Shown here one piece after another: positions 19,066 to 28,360 of a stretch of 51,233 nt of DNA. Within the stretch, counting starts at the first letter, position 1; each line of letters opens with the position of its first letter. This DNA is from CAINVV01 sp964506325 (GTDB lineage: Bacteria; Bacteroidota; Bacteroidia; Bacteroidales; Prolixibacteraceae), in contig CAZDLO010000015.1 of the NCBI GenBank assembly GCA_964506325.1, forward strand, positions 1 to 51,233. Reading direction: 5' to 3'. The position numbers and the translations under genes are program-made. The notes under the pieces were generated by a model. It had not been told where the DNA came from. It did not search any database and saw nothing but the letters and a program-made list of their open reading frames with translations.

Positions 19066-20244
19066 ATGCTTAAATACATTGCTCTTTTTGTCACCCTTGC
19101 AGTGGTCAATAATATGATTGCCTTTTCATCCGGTACCCCACAAGCCATTTATTTCGGAGCGATTGCTTTTGCCGGGATATTTGGATTTTTCACCCGGTTT
19201 TTGAAAATAAACGGATATGTGATATTCATTATTTTTGCTGCACTGTTAAGCATTTTGCTGAACGAAATTCCGGGTTTTTATAAGAGTCCGCAGCGGTTGT
19301 TGACATTCTGTATTGGTTTATTTCTTGTAAGCCCGGCCATCACAACAACGGGTTTGATCAGAATTAGACTGTATATTTTTCGCTTTATAAATATTGCCTT
19401 GATAGCCATTGTTGTCCTTTCGATCCTGGGTAAATTTTCCGGGATTTATCCCGGCGTTGGACCAAGCTTAATATTCCAGGGAATAACAGTCCATTCCATG
19501 ATGCTCGGACCCATTTCCGCTGTAGTATTATTGATTTCCATTTATGGCTTCATCAAAAACAGATCGCAGATCCTGGTCCGTTATTTCTTTATTGTCTCTT
19601 TTGTTTTTGCTTTTGTTGCCTTGCTTCTGGCCAGTTCCAGGGTTGCGGTAATGGGTGCCGGATTCAGTTTATTGCTTTTCCTGTACCAGTATTACCGTGA
19701 TACAATTGGGAAATTCGTGGGGGTATTAATTTTGCTTCTGATACTTTTACTGGCAACATCCTCCATCTGGTTCGGATATACGGAGCGCATACAGATGAAA
19801 AATCAATCTTCTGAGATGAGTGGGAGCATGGTGAGCAGCAGAAAGGATCAATGGAATTTCCGTATTGAAGAATTTAAGTCCAGTCCGGTTTTTGGGATTG
19901 GATTTGCAACCATGCAAAAGGGATTGATCAACAAAAATACCGGGGTAATTGAACCTGGCTCGTCGTGGCTGGCAGTATTCTCCATGGTTGGACTGATGGG
20001 AGGAGTTCCGTTTCTGCTTTTAATAACAACCTTGTTTATGACGATGTGGAGAGCGAGGAAAAGGTTGATTGAAAATTCATTATTATCCTCCATGCTTGGG
20101 TTTTTTATCATCCATTGGTTTGCGGAAGGCTATATTTTTGCTGCCGGGGCTTTTTTGTTTTTTTATTCGTGGCTTTTGATTGGAGTTATTGACATACACA
20201 ATAATATTGATCCGGCAGACAACAGTGAGATGCGGATTTTGTAG
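19066..20244 (+). CDS. wzy: Wzy-like O-antigen/capsule polymerase
   Basis: This 392-residue integral membrane protein has about ten hydrophobic helices and a large hydrophilic loop in the C-terminal part. The motif FRIEEFKSSPVFGIGFAT at the loop is typical of the O-antigen ligase/polymerase (Wzy_C) family. A polymerase role fits better than a ligase role because wzx, wza and wzc are in the same locus and no other polymerase candidate is present. The loop would face the periplasm. Confidence 0.85.
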   Translation: MLKYIALFVTLAVVNNMIAFSSGTPQAIYFGAIAFAGIFGFFTRFLKINGYVIFIIFAALLSILLNEIPGFYKSPQRLLTFCIGLFLVSPAITTTGLIRIRLYIFRFINIALIAIVVLSILGKFSGIYPGVGPSLIFQGITVHSMMLGPISAVVLLISIYGFIKNRSQILVRYFFIVSFVFAFVALLLASSRVAVMGAGFSLLLFLYQYYRDTIGKFVGVLILLLILLLATSSIWFGYTERIQMKNQSSEMSGSMVSSRKDQWNFRIEEFKSSPVFGIGFATMQKGLINKNTGVIEPGSSWLAVFSMVGLMGGVPFLLLITTLFMTMWRARKRLIENSLLSSMLGFFIIHWFAEGYIFAAGAFLFFYSWLLIGVIDIHNNIDPADNSEMRIL

Positions 20245-20289
20245 ACTCCCTGGATTGTGCCAATTGATGACATTACCTATTCCCATTCG

Positions 20290-21354
20290 ATGAAAATCAT
20301 AGCCTATTTAAATGAACCTGCCAAATATACTGTTGCCCTGACTGAGGAGGTGTATAAGAGTCGGGATATAGAATTCTATTATGATCTTCGTAATACACAA
20401 CACAACAATAAAAACTTTGATTTTCAGTTCCTGCGGGAAATGCCATTGTTGACGAGGTGGAAGCTTTATTACGCGAACTGGAAAAAGTCGGACCTTATAA
20501 TTTCAAACGGTTATCTTTTTGACTGGTTTGTTGTTTCTTTTTTTCTCAATCTGCTTACCTTTCAATGGAAACCCATTGCCATTGAATCAGATACCATTTA
20601 TCTAAAATCAGAGTCATTCAAGCAATATCTGGGCAAAATAGTGAAGGGGATTTTCTTTCGGTTCCCGTTTGTATATGGTTTTAGTGCAGGAAGTGTTTTG
20701 CACCGCGATTTTTTCACCAGGAACGGGATGAGGAATGACCGGGTTTTTCTAATGCCATGGATTTCTATCAATTATAATTTTATTGAAAGCAAGGAACTGT
20801 CTGAGCCATTTATCTTTACTTATGTTGGCAGATTCGTTGATTTTAAGAATATACCTTGCATCATCGATGAATTTATTTCTGTTTTCGCGAAAAATGACAA
20901 AATAATTCTCAAACTTGTTGGTGACGGGCCTTTGCTTCCAGAACTTAAAGAAATGAGCAAAAATAATTCCAACGTTATTTTTACAGGGAAACTTTTTGAT
21001 GAAGAGCTGGAAAATGTTTTTAGAAGATCCCATTGCCTGGTATTATCATCCATACCTGAAATGTGGGGATTGGTGGTAAACGAAGCACTTTCGGCCGGTA
21101 TGCCCGTGATATTGAGCAAGTTTGTGGGTTCAAGGTATGACCTGGTTGATGGAAAGGATACCGGGATGATTTTTGACCCCTTACTTAAGGGCGATCTGGC
21201 AAGGTGTATGCAAGAAATCAGCAGTGATCCTGAACTTTACGCCTTATATTCAAAAAATGCATATTCACTGATGCATGAACACTGGAATTTCAATTTTTAC
21301 AGCCAGTGTTTTGAAGGGGCGACCAAGGAAATTTTTCAAAGGCACGGCAAATGA
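20290..21354 (+). CDS. Glycosyltransferase family 4
   Basis: This 354-residue GT-B protein has FIFTYVGRFVDFKNIP at the start of the donor domain, LVGDGPLLPELK, and VLSSIPEMWGLVVNEALSAGMPV with an E-x7-E-like motif. I choose ATG 20290; a GTG at 20257 would add 11 residues (MPIDDITYSHS) with no sign of conservation. Its end overlaps the next gene by four bases (ATGA), so the two are coupled. Confidence 0.85.
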   Translation: MKIIAYLNEPAKYTVALTEEVYKSRDIEFYYDLRNTQHNNKNFDFQFLREMPLLTRWKLYYANWKKSDLIISNGYLFDWFVVSFFLNLLTFQWKPIAIESDTIYLKSESFKQYLGKIVKGIFFRFPFVYGFSAGSVLHRDFFTRNGMRNDRVFLMPWISINYNFIESKELSEPFIFTYVGRFVDFKNIPCIIDEFISVFAKNDKIILKLVGDGPLLPELKEMSKNNSNVIFTGKLFDEELENVFRRSHCLVLSSIPEMWGLVVNEALSAGMPVILSKFVGSRYDLVDGKDTGMIFDPLLKGDLARCMQEISSDPELYALYSKNAYSLMHEHWNFNFYSQCFEGATKEIFQRHGK

Positions 21355-22082
21355 TAAAATCGCTGGTATTGTTCTTTGCCTCCATTCTAAACTACAACAG
21401 GAAGAGCAAGGTAATTTTCTATCATGATATATCCGGCGGAACCATTTATACTTCAATGGCAACTCCGTTTGAATTATTCCGCAAGCATATAGAAACGATT
21501 AAGAAAGAAGGATTTGAGATTGTCAGCGAAATATCCCAGCCCTTTAACCAGGTGCAAATCTGTTTCGATGATGGATTCCGGGGAATTTACGATCATCAAA
21601 TCTATTTTGCAGAAAACAATATCAACCCCACGGTATTTTTGGCTGTCAGCCTGATCGGGCAGGACAATTATTTAAGTGAATCTGAGATCAGGGATTTGCA
21701 AAGAAAGGGATTCAGGTTTCAGTCGCATACCGTCAGCCATCAGGACCTGACCAAATTGTCAGACGGGGAGCTGGTTCAGGAGTTGGATCATTCCAAATCG
21801 TATCTTGAAGGCTTGTTAAAATGCCCTGTTGAGGAAATATGCTTCCCAATCGGATATTTTTCCAATCGGGTCATCAAAACCAGTGTCAGTAGCGGATATA
21901 AAAAATTGTACTGCTCTTTGCCGGGTAATTGTTCAGGCAATGAGACCAAGGCATTGATATACCGGAACCTGGTACAGTTTTTGACCCCATCACAATTAAA
22001 AGCAACCTTGTACGGTGGAATGTCGGTACTTCGATTCTGGTACAGAAGATCTCATTTCACAAGGAAAGACATCAATCAATGA
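21351..22082 (+). CDS. Polysaccharide deacetylase, NodB type
   Basis: This 243-residue protein has the NodB homology domain: ICFDDGFRGIY carries the first Asp pair, SHTVSHQDL the metal-binding histidines, and CFPIGYFSNRV the later conserved region. It has an N-terminal hydrophobic stretch (SLVLFFASIL) that may be a short anchor. It would remove N-acetyl groups from amino sugars of the polymer or its precursor. Both ends overlap neighbours by four bases. The substrate and side of the membrane are uncertain. Confidence 0.85.
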   Translation: MIKSLVLFFASILNYNRKSKVIFYHDISGGTIYTSMATPFELFRKHIETIKKEGFEIVSEISQPFNQVQICFDDGFRGIYDHQIYFAENNINPTVFLAVSLIGQDNYLSESEIRDLQRKGFRFQSHTVSHQDLTKLSDGELVQELDHSKSYLEGLLKCPVEEICFPIGYFSNRVIKTSVSSGYKKLYCSLPGNCSGNETKALIYRNLVQFLTPSQLKATLYGGMSVLRFWYRRSHFTRKDINQ

Positions 22083-23215
22083 GGGTACTGCAAACTATCT
22101 CGAGCATGAATATTGGTTCAGGGGGTCCGACAGCATGTACCTACGACCTCATCAAAGGGATGATAAGTCGTAACATTCAGGTTGATCTGCTGACTTTTGC
22201 CAATGCACAGGGGGAACTTCTTATTGCTGAAGACAGCTTTATTAAAACCGTTCCTGCACCAGATTTCAGACGATTTGGCTATTCGGGACTCTTTCGTAAA
22301 AGGCTGGAAACATTTAAGGATGCAGACGTAATTCATGCAAACGGATTGTGGCAATATACGTCACATGCATCTGCCGTTTTTGCACGCCAAACCGATAAGC
22401 CGTTCGTACTTACGCTTCACGGAATGCTCTATCCGGAAGGATTAAAGAAGTCAAAGTGGATCAAAAAAATGTCGTTGCTGCTCTATCAGAGGACCGATAT
22501 TGAAAGGGCTAAAGTTTTGCATGCCACCTGTCTGCAGGAGCTCCAAGTAATTAGAGACCTTGGGATTAAGGTGCCGGTGGCGGTCATTCCAAATCCCATA
22601 GAGGTCTCCAATACAATAACCCGGAATCAAGGCAACAGCCTCTCAAAGAAGGTTGGTTTTGTTGGCCGGTTTGCTCCAATAAAAAACCTGGAGTATCTGA
22701 TCCGGGCCTGGGCAGATGTAACAAAAACCTATCCGGACTGGGAGTTGGTACTTATTGGAGATGGTGATTTGCGCTACACCCAATCATTGAAACAACTGGC
22801 TTCCGGATTAGGCGTTAGTAATATCAGTTTTAAGGGATTTTTAACAGGTGAAGCGAAGGAGGAGGTCATGAACCAGATTAGCTACCTGGTCCTGCCCAGT
22901 AAATCTGAAAATTTCGGAATGGTAGTTCCGGAAGCACTTTTAAAAGGTATTCCGGTTATTGCATCGCAAGGTACACCATGGGAGGAACTCAACACACACA
23001 AGGCTGGCTGGTGGATAGAACCAGGGGTTGATCCTTTGTGCGACTCCTTGTTAAAAGCAATGAGTCTGAGCGAAATGGAAAGGGCAGCGATGGGTTTGAA
23101 CGGAAACAAACTCGTGAAGGAAAATTACTCCATTGAATCTGTCTCCCAAAAAATGATCCAATTGTATGATTGGATCCTGGAAAAGAAAAATAAACCGGAT
23201 TTTGTCTACCTGTAA
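22079..23215 (+). CDS. Glycosyltransferase family 4
   Basis: The N-terminus MRVLQTISSMNIGSGGPT and the segment VLTLHGMLYPEGLKKSKW are common to a GT4 group in capsule loci. The donor domain shows KVGFVGRFAPIKNLEYLI, LVLIGDGDL and VLPSKSENFGMVVPEALLKGIPV, with the E-x7-E motif. The length of 378 residues is usual. Its start overlaps the deacetylase stop. It would add one sugar of the repeat unit; donor unknown. Confidence 0.87.
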   Translation: MRVLQTISSMNIGSGGPTACTYDLIKGMISRNIQVDLLTFANAQGELLIAEDSFIKTVPAPDFRRFGYSGLFRKRLETFKDADVIHANGLWQYTSHASAVFARQTDKPFVLTLHGMLYPEGLKKSKWIKKMSLLLYQRTDIERAKVLHATCLQELQVIRDLGIKVPVAVIPNPIEVSNTITRNQGNSLSKKVGFVGRFAPIKNLEYLIRAWADVTKTYPDWELVLIGDGDLRYTQSLKQLASGLGVSNISFKGFLTGEAKEEVMNQISYLVLPSKSENFGMVVPEALLKGIPVIASQGTPWEELNTHKAGWWIEPGVDPLCDSLLKAMSLSEMERAAMGLNGNKLVKENYSIESVSQKMIQLYDWILEKKNKPDFVYL

Positions 23216-23219
23216 ACCT

Positions 23220-23777
23220 GTGGAAAATCTTAAAGTTGACCTGTCTACCTATAGGAATGCCTTAAGCCGGAGAAATCAAATTGTCCGGTTTATCTGGACA
23301 TTCGTTTGGTTTCTTTTTGCCAGGCCCCTGCCGCGCAAAGTGGGAAACGGCTGGAAAATTTTCCTGCTGCGATTATTTGGCGCAAAAATACATTCTACTG
23401 CCGTTGTATACTCTAGCGCCAGGATTTATTTGCCGGGGAATCTCGAAATGGATGAATACTCCTGCCTTTCACCGGAAGTGGATTGTTACAATGTTGACCG
23501 GATCAAAATTGGTGCGCATTCGACTGTTTCTCAAAAAAGCTACCTGTGTACTGCATCACATGATATCATGAAACGAAGCAATCCGATGATCAGCTCGCCC
23601 ATAATTATTGGAGACCAGTCGTGGATAGGAGCATCTGCTTATATTGGAATGGGTGTAACCATTGGACAGGGAGCTGTTGTTGGCGCAACAGCTTCTGTTT
23701 ACAAAAATGTTGAACCTTGGACAATTGTTGGGGGAAACCCGGCAAAATTTATCAAGAAACGCCAAATGACTGACTGA
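23220..23777 (+). CDS. WcaF-like hexapeptide acetyltransferase
   Basis: This is a left-handed beta-helix O-acetyltransferase like WcaF of the colanic acid locus. Hexapeptide repeats run from about residue 70 (IHSTAVVYSSARIYL) to GATASVYKNVEPW, and IVGGNPAKFIK is the usual C-terminal motif. The GTG at 23220, just after the previous stop, gives a 185-residue protein beginning MENLKVDLSTYRN, which matches the normal length and N-terminus of the family. An in-frame ATG at 23166 would lie inside the preceding gene and add 18 residues. It should acetylate a sugar of the polysaccharide. Confidence 0.82.
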   Translation: MENLKVDLSTYRNALSRRNQIVRFIWTFVWFLFARPLPRKVGNGWKIFLLRLFGAKIHSTAVVYSSARIYLPGNLEMDEYSCLSPEVDCYNVDRIKIGAHSTVSQKSYLCTASHDIMKRSNPMISSPIIIGDQSWIGASAYIGMGVTIGQGAVVGATASVYKNVEPWTIVGGNPAKFIKKRQMTD

Positions 23778-23797
23778 AAGGCCCCTTAGTAATTATT

Positions 23798-24691
23798 ATG
23801 CAAGATATTACCGTTATTATTTTAACCTACAATGAAGAATTGCACATCCGGCGCTGCATTGAAAATGTCAATTTGTTTGCGAAGGAAGTCATGCTGGTTG
23901 ACAGTTTTTCAAACGACAGGACTGTTGAAATTGCTACCTCGCTGGGAGCAAGGGTTTTTCAAAACAAATGGGAAAACAACCATGCCAGGCAATTCAATTG
24001 GGGTTTGCAAAATCTGCCTATCAGTACCGGGTGGATTTTGCGGCTGGATGCGGATGAATATCTTTTGCCTGAGTTGATTCAGGAATTGACTGAAAAGATT
24101 GAGTTACTGCCTGATAATATAACTGGAATTGTCTTCAACCGCCGCCATATTTTTTTGGATAAATGGATGAAGCGGGGTACCTATCCGGTAAAGCTGCTTC
24201 GACTTTTCCGATATAAAAAGGCAATTTGCGAACAAAGGTGGATGGATGAGCATATTCAATTGCTTGAGGGTGATTCTGTCGAATTTGAACACGATATGGT
24301 TGATCACAACCTGAACAACCTGGATCATTTTATTGCCAAACATACTGGTTATGCAATCAGGGAAGCCATAGATCTTTTGGATTTGGAATACAACATCAGC
24401 GGCAGTTTCGATGACATGAATTTAACGGGGCAGGCCGCTTCCAAACGCAGGAAGAAGCATAAATATGCCAGGCAGCCAATAATATGGCGCTCCTTTGCCT
24501 ATTTTATCTATCGCTTTATTTTCAAATTTGGATTTCTGGAAGGCAAAGAGGGTTTTCTTTGGCATTTTCTGCAAGGCTGGTGGTACAGGACCCTGGTCGA
24601 CGCCAATATTCTTGAAATTAAGAGGGCCTGTGGTGCTGACAAGGAAAAAATCAGAACCTATATTTTCAAGAATTATTCGATTCAACTATAA
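23798..24691 (+). CDS. Glycosyltransferase family 2, WaaE/KdtX-like (copy 1)
   Basis: This 297-residue GT2 enzyme begins DITVIILTYNEELHIRRCI and has the metal-binding RLDADEY around residue 86. The general pattern (VDSFSNDRTVEIA, then KWENNHARQFNW) is that of LPS-core or capsule transferases of WaaE/KdtX type. It is clearly paralogous to the gene at 25545, with the same length and many shared motifs such as CEQRWMDEHIQL and GFLEGKEGFLWHFLQG. The two flank a deacetylase gene, suggesting an old duplication. Confidence 0.87.
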   Translation: MQDITVIILTYNEELHIRRCIENVNLFAKEVMLVDSFSNDRTVEIATSLGARVFQNKWENNHARQFNWGLQNLPISTGWILRLDADEYLLPELIQELTEKIELLPDNITGIVFNRRHIFLDKWMKRGTYPVKLLRLFRYKKAICEQRWMDEHIQLLEGDSVEFEHDMVDHNLNNLDHFIAKHTGYAIREAIDLLDLEYNISGSFDDMNLTGQAASKRRKKHKYARQPIIWRSFAYFIYRFIFKFGFLEGKEGFLWHFLQGWWYRTLVDANILEIKRACGADKEKIRTYIFKNYSIQL

Positions 24692-24753
24692 CCTCGCAGT
24701 ACATTGATTTTTTAGAATTGGACTTGAATTTAAGCTAACTCAACCAGCTTGTT

Positions 24754-25536
24754 ATGAAAATTATACTGCATGCCGACGATTTCGGATATGATGAGAATAC
24801 AACGAAATGCACCATTGATTGCTTCGAAAAATCTGCCTTGTCGAGTGCATCCATCATGGCCAAAATGCCCTGTACAAAGCATGCTATAGATTTTGCCAGG
24901 GCCAACGAAGGGTTCAGTTTCGGAATTCATTTAACCTATGTAGATGGGCTGGCCCCTATGGCCAAAATTGACAAAATCTCAGGTTTGTTGTCTTCAAGAC
25001 AGGTGTTTAAGCCTTCCGGACAAATCCGAATTAATTCATTGATGGGGCTAATCCCGAAGCAGCAGATTGTTGAGGAGACCAAAAGGCAAATTGGTTATCT
25101 GCTGGATTCCGGAATTAACATTTCGCATATCGATTCACATGGTCATATTCACAAATTTCCGGTATTCCAGAAGGCCATTCAGGAGGTCCTGGTTTCTTTT
25201 GGCCTTACCAAAGTGCGAAAGGTGCAGGATATTTTTCTGAAAAAGGGTTCTCCCAGGCTGCAGGATATTCTCAACCATCTCCTTGATCTCAGGATTAAGC
25301 GTCATTTTAAAACAACTGACCATTTTTATATGCCGGCCACCCGGTCGGATCGGAATTGGAGTGAACCAATCATGGAAAGGCTTCACAATCAGGATGATGA
25401 CAAGATCCTTGAAATAGGGGTGCATCCTGGTGATAATGAGTTGTGGAGGAAGTTTGAATACCAGGATATTCTGAATTTTTCTTCGTTGATCCGCCAAACA
25501 TCAAAACACAGAATAATTAGCTGGCACGATTTTTAA
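24754..25536 (+). CDS. ChbG/HpnK (YdjC) family carbohydrate deacetylase
   Basis: This 260-residue protein starts with LHADDFGYD, the metal-binding Asp pair of the YdjC/ChbG family, and has IDSHGHIHKFP around residue 127, which carries further metal ligands, and a late EIGVHPGDNE. ChbG removes an acetyl group from chito-oligosaccharides and HpnK from a hopanoid-linked sugar. Here it probably deacetylates an amino sugar of the polysaccharide or its precursor. It has no signal peptide, so it should be cytoplasmic. It is unrelated in sequence to the NodB deacetylase at 21351. Confidence 0.88.
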   Translation: MKIILHADDFGYDENTTKCTIDCFEKSALSSASIMAKMPCTKHAIDFARANEGFSFGIHLTYVDGLAPMAKIDKISGLLSSRQVFKPSGQIRINSLMGLIPKQQIVEETKRQIGYLLDSGINISHIDSHGHIHKFPVFQKAIQEVLVSFGLTKVRKVQDIFLKKGSPRLQDILNHLLDLRIKRHFKTTDHFYMPATRSDRNWSEPIMERLHNQDDDKILEIGVHPGDNELWRKFEYQDILNFSSLIRQTSKHRIISWHDF

Positions 25537-25544
25537 TAATACCT

Positions 25545-26450
25545 ATGCTTGATTTAAGTGTTGTAATTTTAAGTTATAATGAAGAGATACATATCCAACG
25601 ATGTATCGAAAGTGTTACCGGCATTGCCCAAAAGGTTTACCTGGTAGATAGTTTTTCTACTGACAGGACGATTGAGATAGCTTCCGGTCAGGGTGCGGAG
25701 ATATATCGAAAAAAGTGGGAGAACAACCACTCCAAACAATTCAACTGGGCATTGGATCATCTCCCCATCCGGACCAAATGGGTTCTTCGTTTGGATTCAG
25801 ATGAGTATTTAACTCCCGAATTAGTTGAGGAATTAAAGGTTAAATTACCCGTGCTGGACCAAAGTATTACCGGTGTGGTTCTCCCGCTCAGACGGGTTTT
25901 CCTGAACCGCACCATTAAGCGGGGCACTGGAACGGTGAAATTGCTCAGGATTTTTCAATACGGGAAAGGTCGATGCGAACAACGCTGGATGGACGAACAC
26001 ATTCAGCTGTCGGAAGGGGAAACTATCGAATTTACCAATGAGTTTGCCGATCACAACCTTAACAGCCTGGTATGGTGGACGACAAAGCACCGAGGTTATG
26101 CGATAAGGGAAGCTGTCGTTTTTCTGGATCTTGAATTGGGCTTGCTTGAGAAAGATTATTCCAACATGAGACTGAGTAATCAAGCGGCGGCAAAAAGGTG
26201 GATAAAAACCAGGTACGCCAGGCATCATTTATTCTGGAGATCATTTTTCTACTTTGTTTACAGGTATTTTGTCCGGCTGGGTTTTTTGGAGGGTAAGGAG
26301 GGGTTTTTATGGCATTTCCTGCAGGGGTGCTGGTACAGGATGCTGGTTGACGCCATGATTTTTGAAATTAAGGGTGCCTGCGGTACCGACAGGGAGAAAA
26401 TCAGGGAATATATTAAAGTGAATTATTCGATTGAAATACCCACGAGCTAA
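25545..26450 (+). CDS. Glycosyltransferase family 2, WaaE/KdtX-like (copy 2)
   Basis: This is the paralogue of the gene at 23798. It is 301 residues long, begins LDLSVVILSYNEEIHIQRCI, and keeps RLDSDEY and the shared blocks CEQRWMDEHIQL and GFLEGKEGFLWHFLQG. Divergence is spread over the whole length with no frame damage, so both copies are probably functional and may have different acceptors. It follows the deacetylase gene by eight bases. Confidence 0.87.
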   Translation: MLDLSVVILSYNEEIHIQRCIESVTGIAQKVYLVDSFSTDRTIEIASGQGAEIYRKKWENNHSKQFNWALDHLPIRTKWVLRLDSDEYLTPELVEELKVKLPVLDQSITGVVLPLRRVFLNRTIKRGTGTVKLLRIFQYGKGRCEQRWMDEHIQLSEGETIEFTNEFADHNLNSLVWWTTKHRGYAIREAVVFLDLELGLLEKDYSNMRLSNQAAAKRWIKTRYARHHLFWRSFFYFVYRYFVRLGFLEGKEGFLWHFLQGCWYRMLVDAMIFEIKGACGTDREKIREYIKVNYSIEIPTS

Positions 26451-26548
26451 TTTTTACACCAACCGAACATGAATATTTGGGTTTTAGTTTCGCAGGTCTC
26501 CCTTTCCTTTCGGCAATTTGAAAGCATATTATTTAAACATGAAATCTG

Positions 26549-27331
26549 ATGCTTTATTGTTTTAGCCTGTTTTATGCCGCCTCGAAAATTCTGTTGTTTT
26601 TTCTTTCGCCCCTGGTATGGGCATTCTTGTTGTTGTTTCTTGGGATTTTCTTTCCCGGGATCAGATGGTTTAAAAAATTTGTCCTTACCGGGCTTATTAT
26701 TCTTTATATTTTTTCCAATTCCCTTCTGCTTCACTTTGTTGTATCAGCCTGGGAGAAGCCCTTGCAAAGGTTTGATTCAGTAACGCCGGGATCGGAAGCC
26801 ATTGTGGTGCTTGGGGGTATGGCAGCATTGGAAAAAGGAAGTCAGCGAGTTGTTTTTTCCAGTTCAGGAGACAGGCTGATCCAGGCCCTGGAGCTTTTTA
26901 GTGAAGGGAAGGCGAAAAGGATTGTCATAAGCGGAGGTGCCGGTAATTTGCTGGGGGAGCAAAAACCTGAGTCAGAATTGGTCAAAGAATACCTCAAACG
27001 AATTGGTTATGCTGATTCTCTTTTATTTGCAGAAACTCAATCCAAAAATACAGCTCAGAATGCTGAGTATACAGCCATTTTGTTCAGCCGGAATAACTGG
27101 CCTAAAAACATTGTACTTGTTACTTCGGCCTTTCATCTGTACCGGGCCACGCTGTGTTTTGAAAAGCAAGGTTTTCAGGTGACCGGATACGGAACAGACC
27201 CTCTGATGCCTACAGAGCGGATATCCGTGGCTGATGCATTACTTCCGAATGCTGATGCCTTGTCCAGGTGGAACCTTCTGATCAAGGAGTGGGTCGGAAT
27301 ATTGACCTATCAACTAATGGGATACATCTAG
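26549..27331 (+). CDS. YdcF/ElyC-like DUF218 membrane protein
   Basis: Two N-terminal membrane helices (about residues 10-35 and 42-65) precede a DUF218 domain. The domain shows AIVVLGG near residue 86, a Gly-rich VISGGAGNL, SKNTAQNAEY, and VTSAFHLYRA, all conserved in SanA/ElyC/YdcF proteins. In E. coli ElyC affects envelope carrier-lipid and polysaccharide balance; the molecular activity of the family is poorly known. The upstream gap is 98 bases and the gene ends 13 bases before the assembly gap. Confidence 0.82.
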   Translation: MLYCFSLFYAASKILLFFLSPLVWAFLLLFLGIFFPGIRWFKKFVLTGLIILYIFSNSLLLHFVVSAWEKPLQRFDSVTPGSEAIVVLGGMAALEKGSQRVVFSSSGDRLIQALELFSEGKAKRIVISGGAGNLLGEQKPESELVKEYLKRIGYADSLLFAETQSKNTAQNAEYTAILFSRNNWPKNIVLVTSAFHLYRATLCFEKQGFQVTGYGTDPLMPTERISVADALLPNADALSRWNLLIKEWVGILTYQLMGYI

Positions 27332-27344
27332 ACAGGGCAGAGAT

Positions 27345-27444
27345 NNNNNNNNNNNNNNNNNNNNNNNNNNNNNNNNNNNNNNNNNNNNNNNNNNNNNNNN
27401 NNNNNNNNNNNNNNNNNNNNNNNNNNNNNNNNNNNNNNNNNNNN
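27345..27444. other. Assembly gap of 100 N
   Basis: Exactly 100 undetermined bases lie here, the conventional size for a gap of unknown length. Both flanking genes appear complete: the DUF218 gene stops at 27331 and the next GT2 gene starts at 27446. The true sequence between them may therefore contain missing genes. Linkage across the gap rests on the assembler, not on sequence seen here. Confidence 0.99.
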
Positions 27445-27445
27445 A

Positions 27446-28213
27446 ATGAAAGTCTCTGTTATTACAGCTACCTACAATAGTATCCAGCATCTTCCCGATG
27501 TATTGTACAGTATTCAGAATCAATCCTACCCGGACATAGAGCACATAATCATTGACGGAGGTTCCAAAGACGGCACGGCAGAATATGTGAGGAACAGTCC
27601 ATTTCCTGTAAAGCTGGTCTCTGAGCCCGATAAGGGAATATATGACGCCCTGAATAAGGGGATTAAACTGGCAACTGGTGATGTAATTGGTTTTTTGCAT
27701 TCAGACGATATTTTTGCCTCATCACAAACTATCAGCCTGATCGTTGATGCTTTTACTTCTCCTGAAAGGGCTGACAAAGAGGGTATTGACATGGTTTATG
27801 GAGATTTGGTTTTCGTCGAGAAGAAAAATGTAAACAAGGTTGTACGATATTGGAAGAGCAGGCCATTCAGACCAGGATTGCTGCAAAGAGGCTGGATGCC
27901 AGCACACCCGACACTATTTATGCGCCGGGAAGTCTATAATAATCATGGCTTGTATGATATCACACTCAGATGTGCAGCGGACTATGATTATATACTCAGG
28001 GTTTTCCGTGATCAGACGTTGCATTCCGCCTATTTGCCTGAGGTTGTAACGAAAATGCGCATGGGCGGAATGAGTACAGGAGGGTTTAAAAATATCATCT
28101 TTAAAATGAAGGAAGATCTGCAGGTCTTAAAAAGAAACAGGATGACCTTCCCAATGCTTGTTTTGCTTGCGAAAAACATTTCCAAAGTACCACAATTGAT
28201 TTTCAGAAAATAG
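27446..28213 (+). CDS. Glycosyltransferase family 2
   Basis: This 255-residue GT2 enzyme begins MKVSVITATYNSIQHLPDVL and continues with IIIDGGSKDGTAEYV, KGIYDALNKGI and FLHSDDIF, the donor- and metal-binding sites. WMPAHPTLFMRREVY around residue 150 is typical of a WcaA/WbbD-like group. The start codon lies one base after the end of the N stretch, so upstream signals and possible extra codons cannot be examined. It would add a sugar in the same polysaccharide pathway. Confidence 0.87.
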   Translation: MKVSVITATYNSIQHLPDVLYSIQNQSYPDIEHIIIDGGSKDGTAEYVRNSPFPVKLVSEPDKGIYDALNKGIKLATGDVIGFLHSDDIFASSQTISLIVDAFTSPERADKEGIDMVYGDLVFVEKKNVNKVVRYWKSRPFRPGLLQRGWMPAHPTLFMRREVYNNHGLYDITLRCAADYDYILRVFRDQTLHSAYLPEVVTKMRMGGMSTGGFKNIIFKMKEDLQVLKRNRMTFPMLVLLAKNISKVPQLIFRK

Positions 28214-28360
28214 CAATTGACATTAGTTTTCAGTTCTTATCTATTGCTATGTGTTTGCATATATTGCTGTAAAACAGGTATTTGATCTGAAGGTGTAGAT
28301 ATTTTCCTGTCAGAGGTACTTCGTTCAGTCAAACAAAATCAAAAAAGCAAAATTTTTTCT

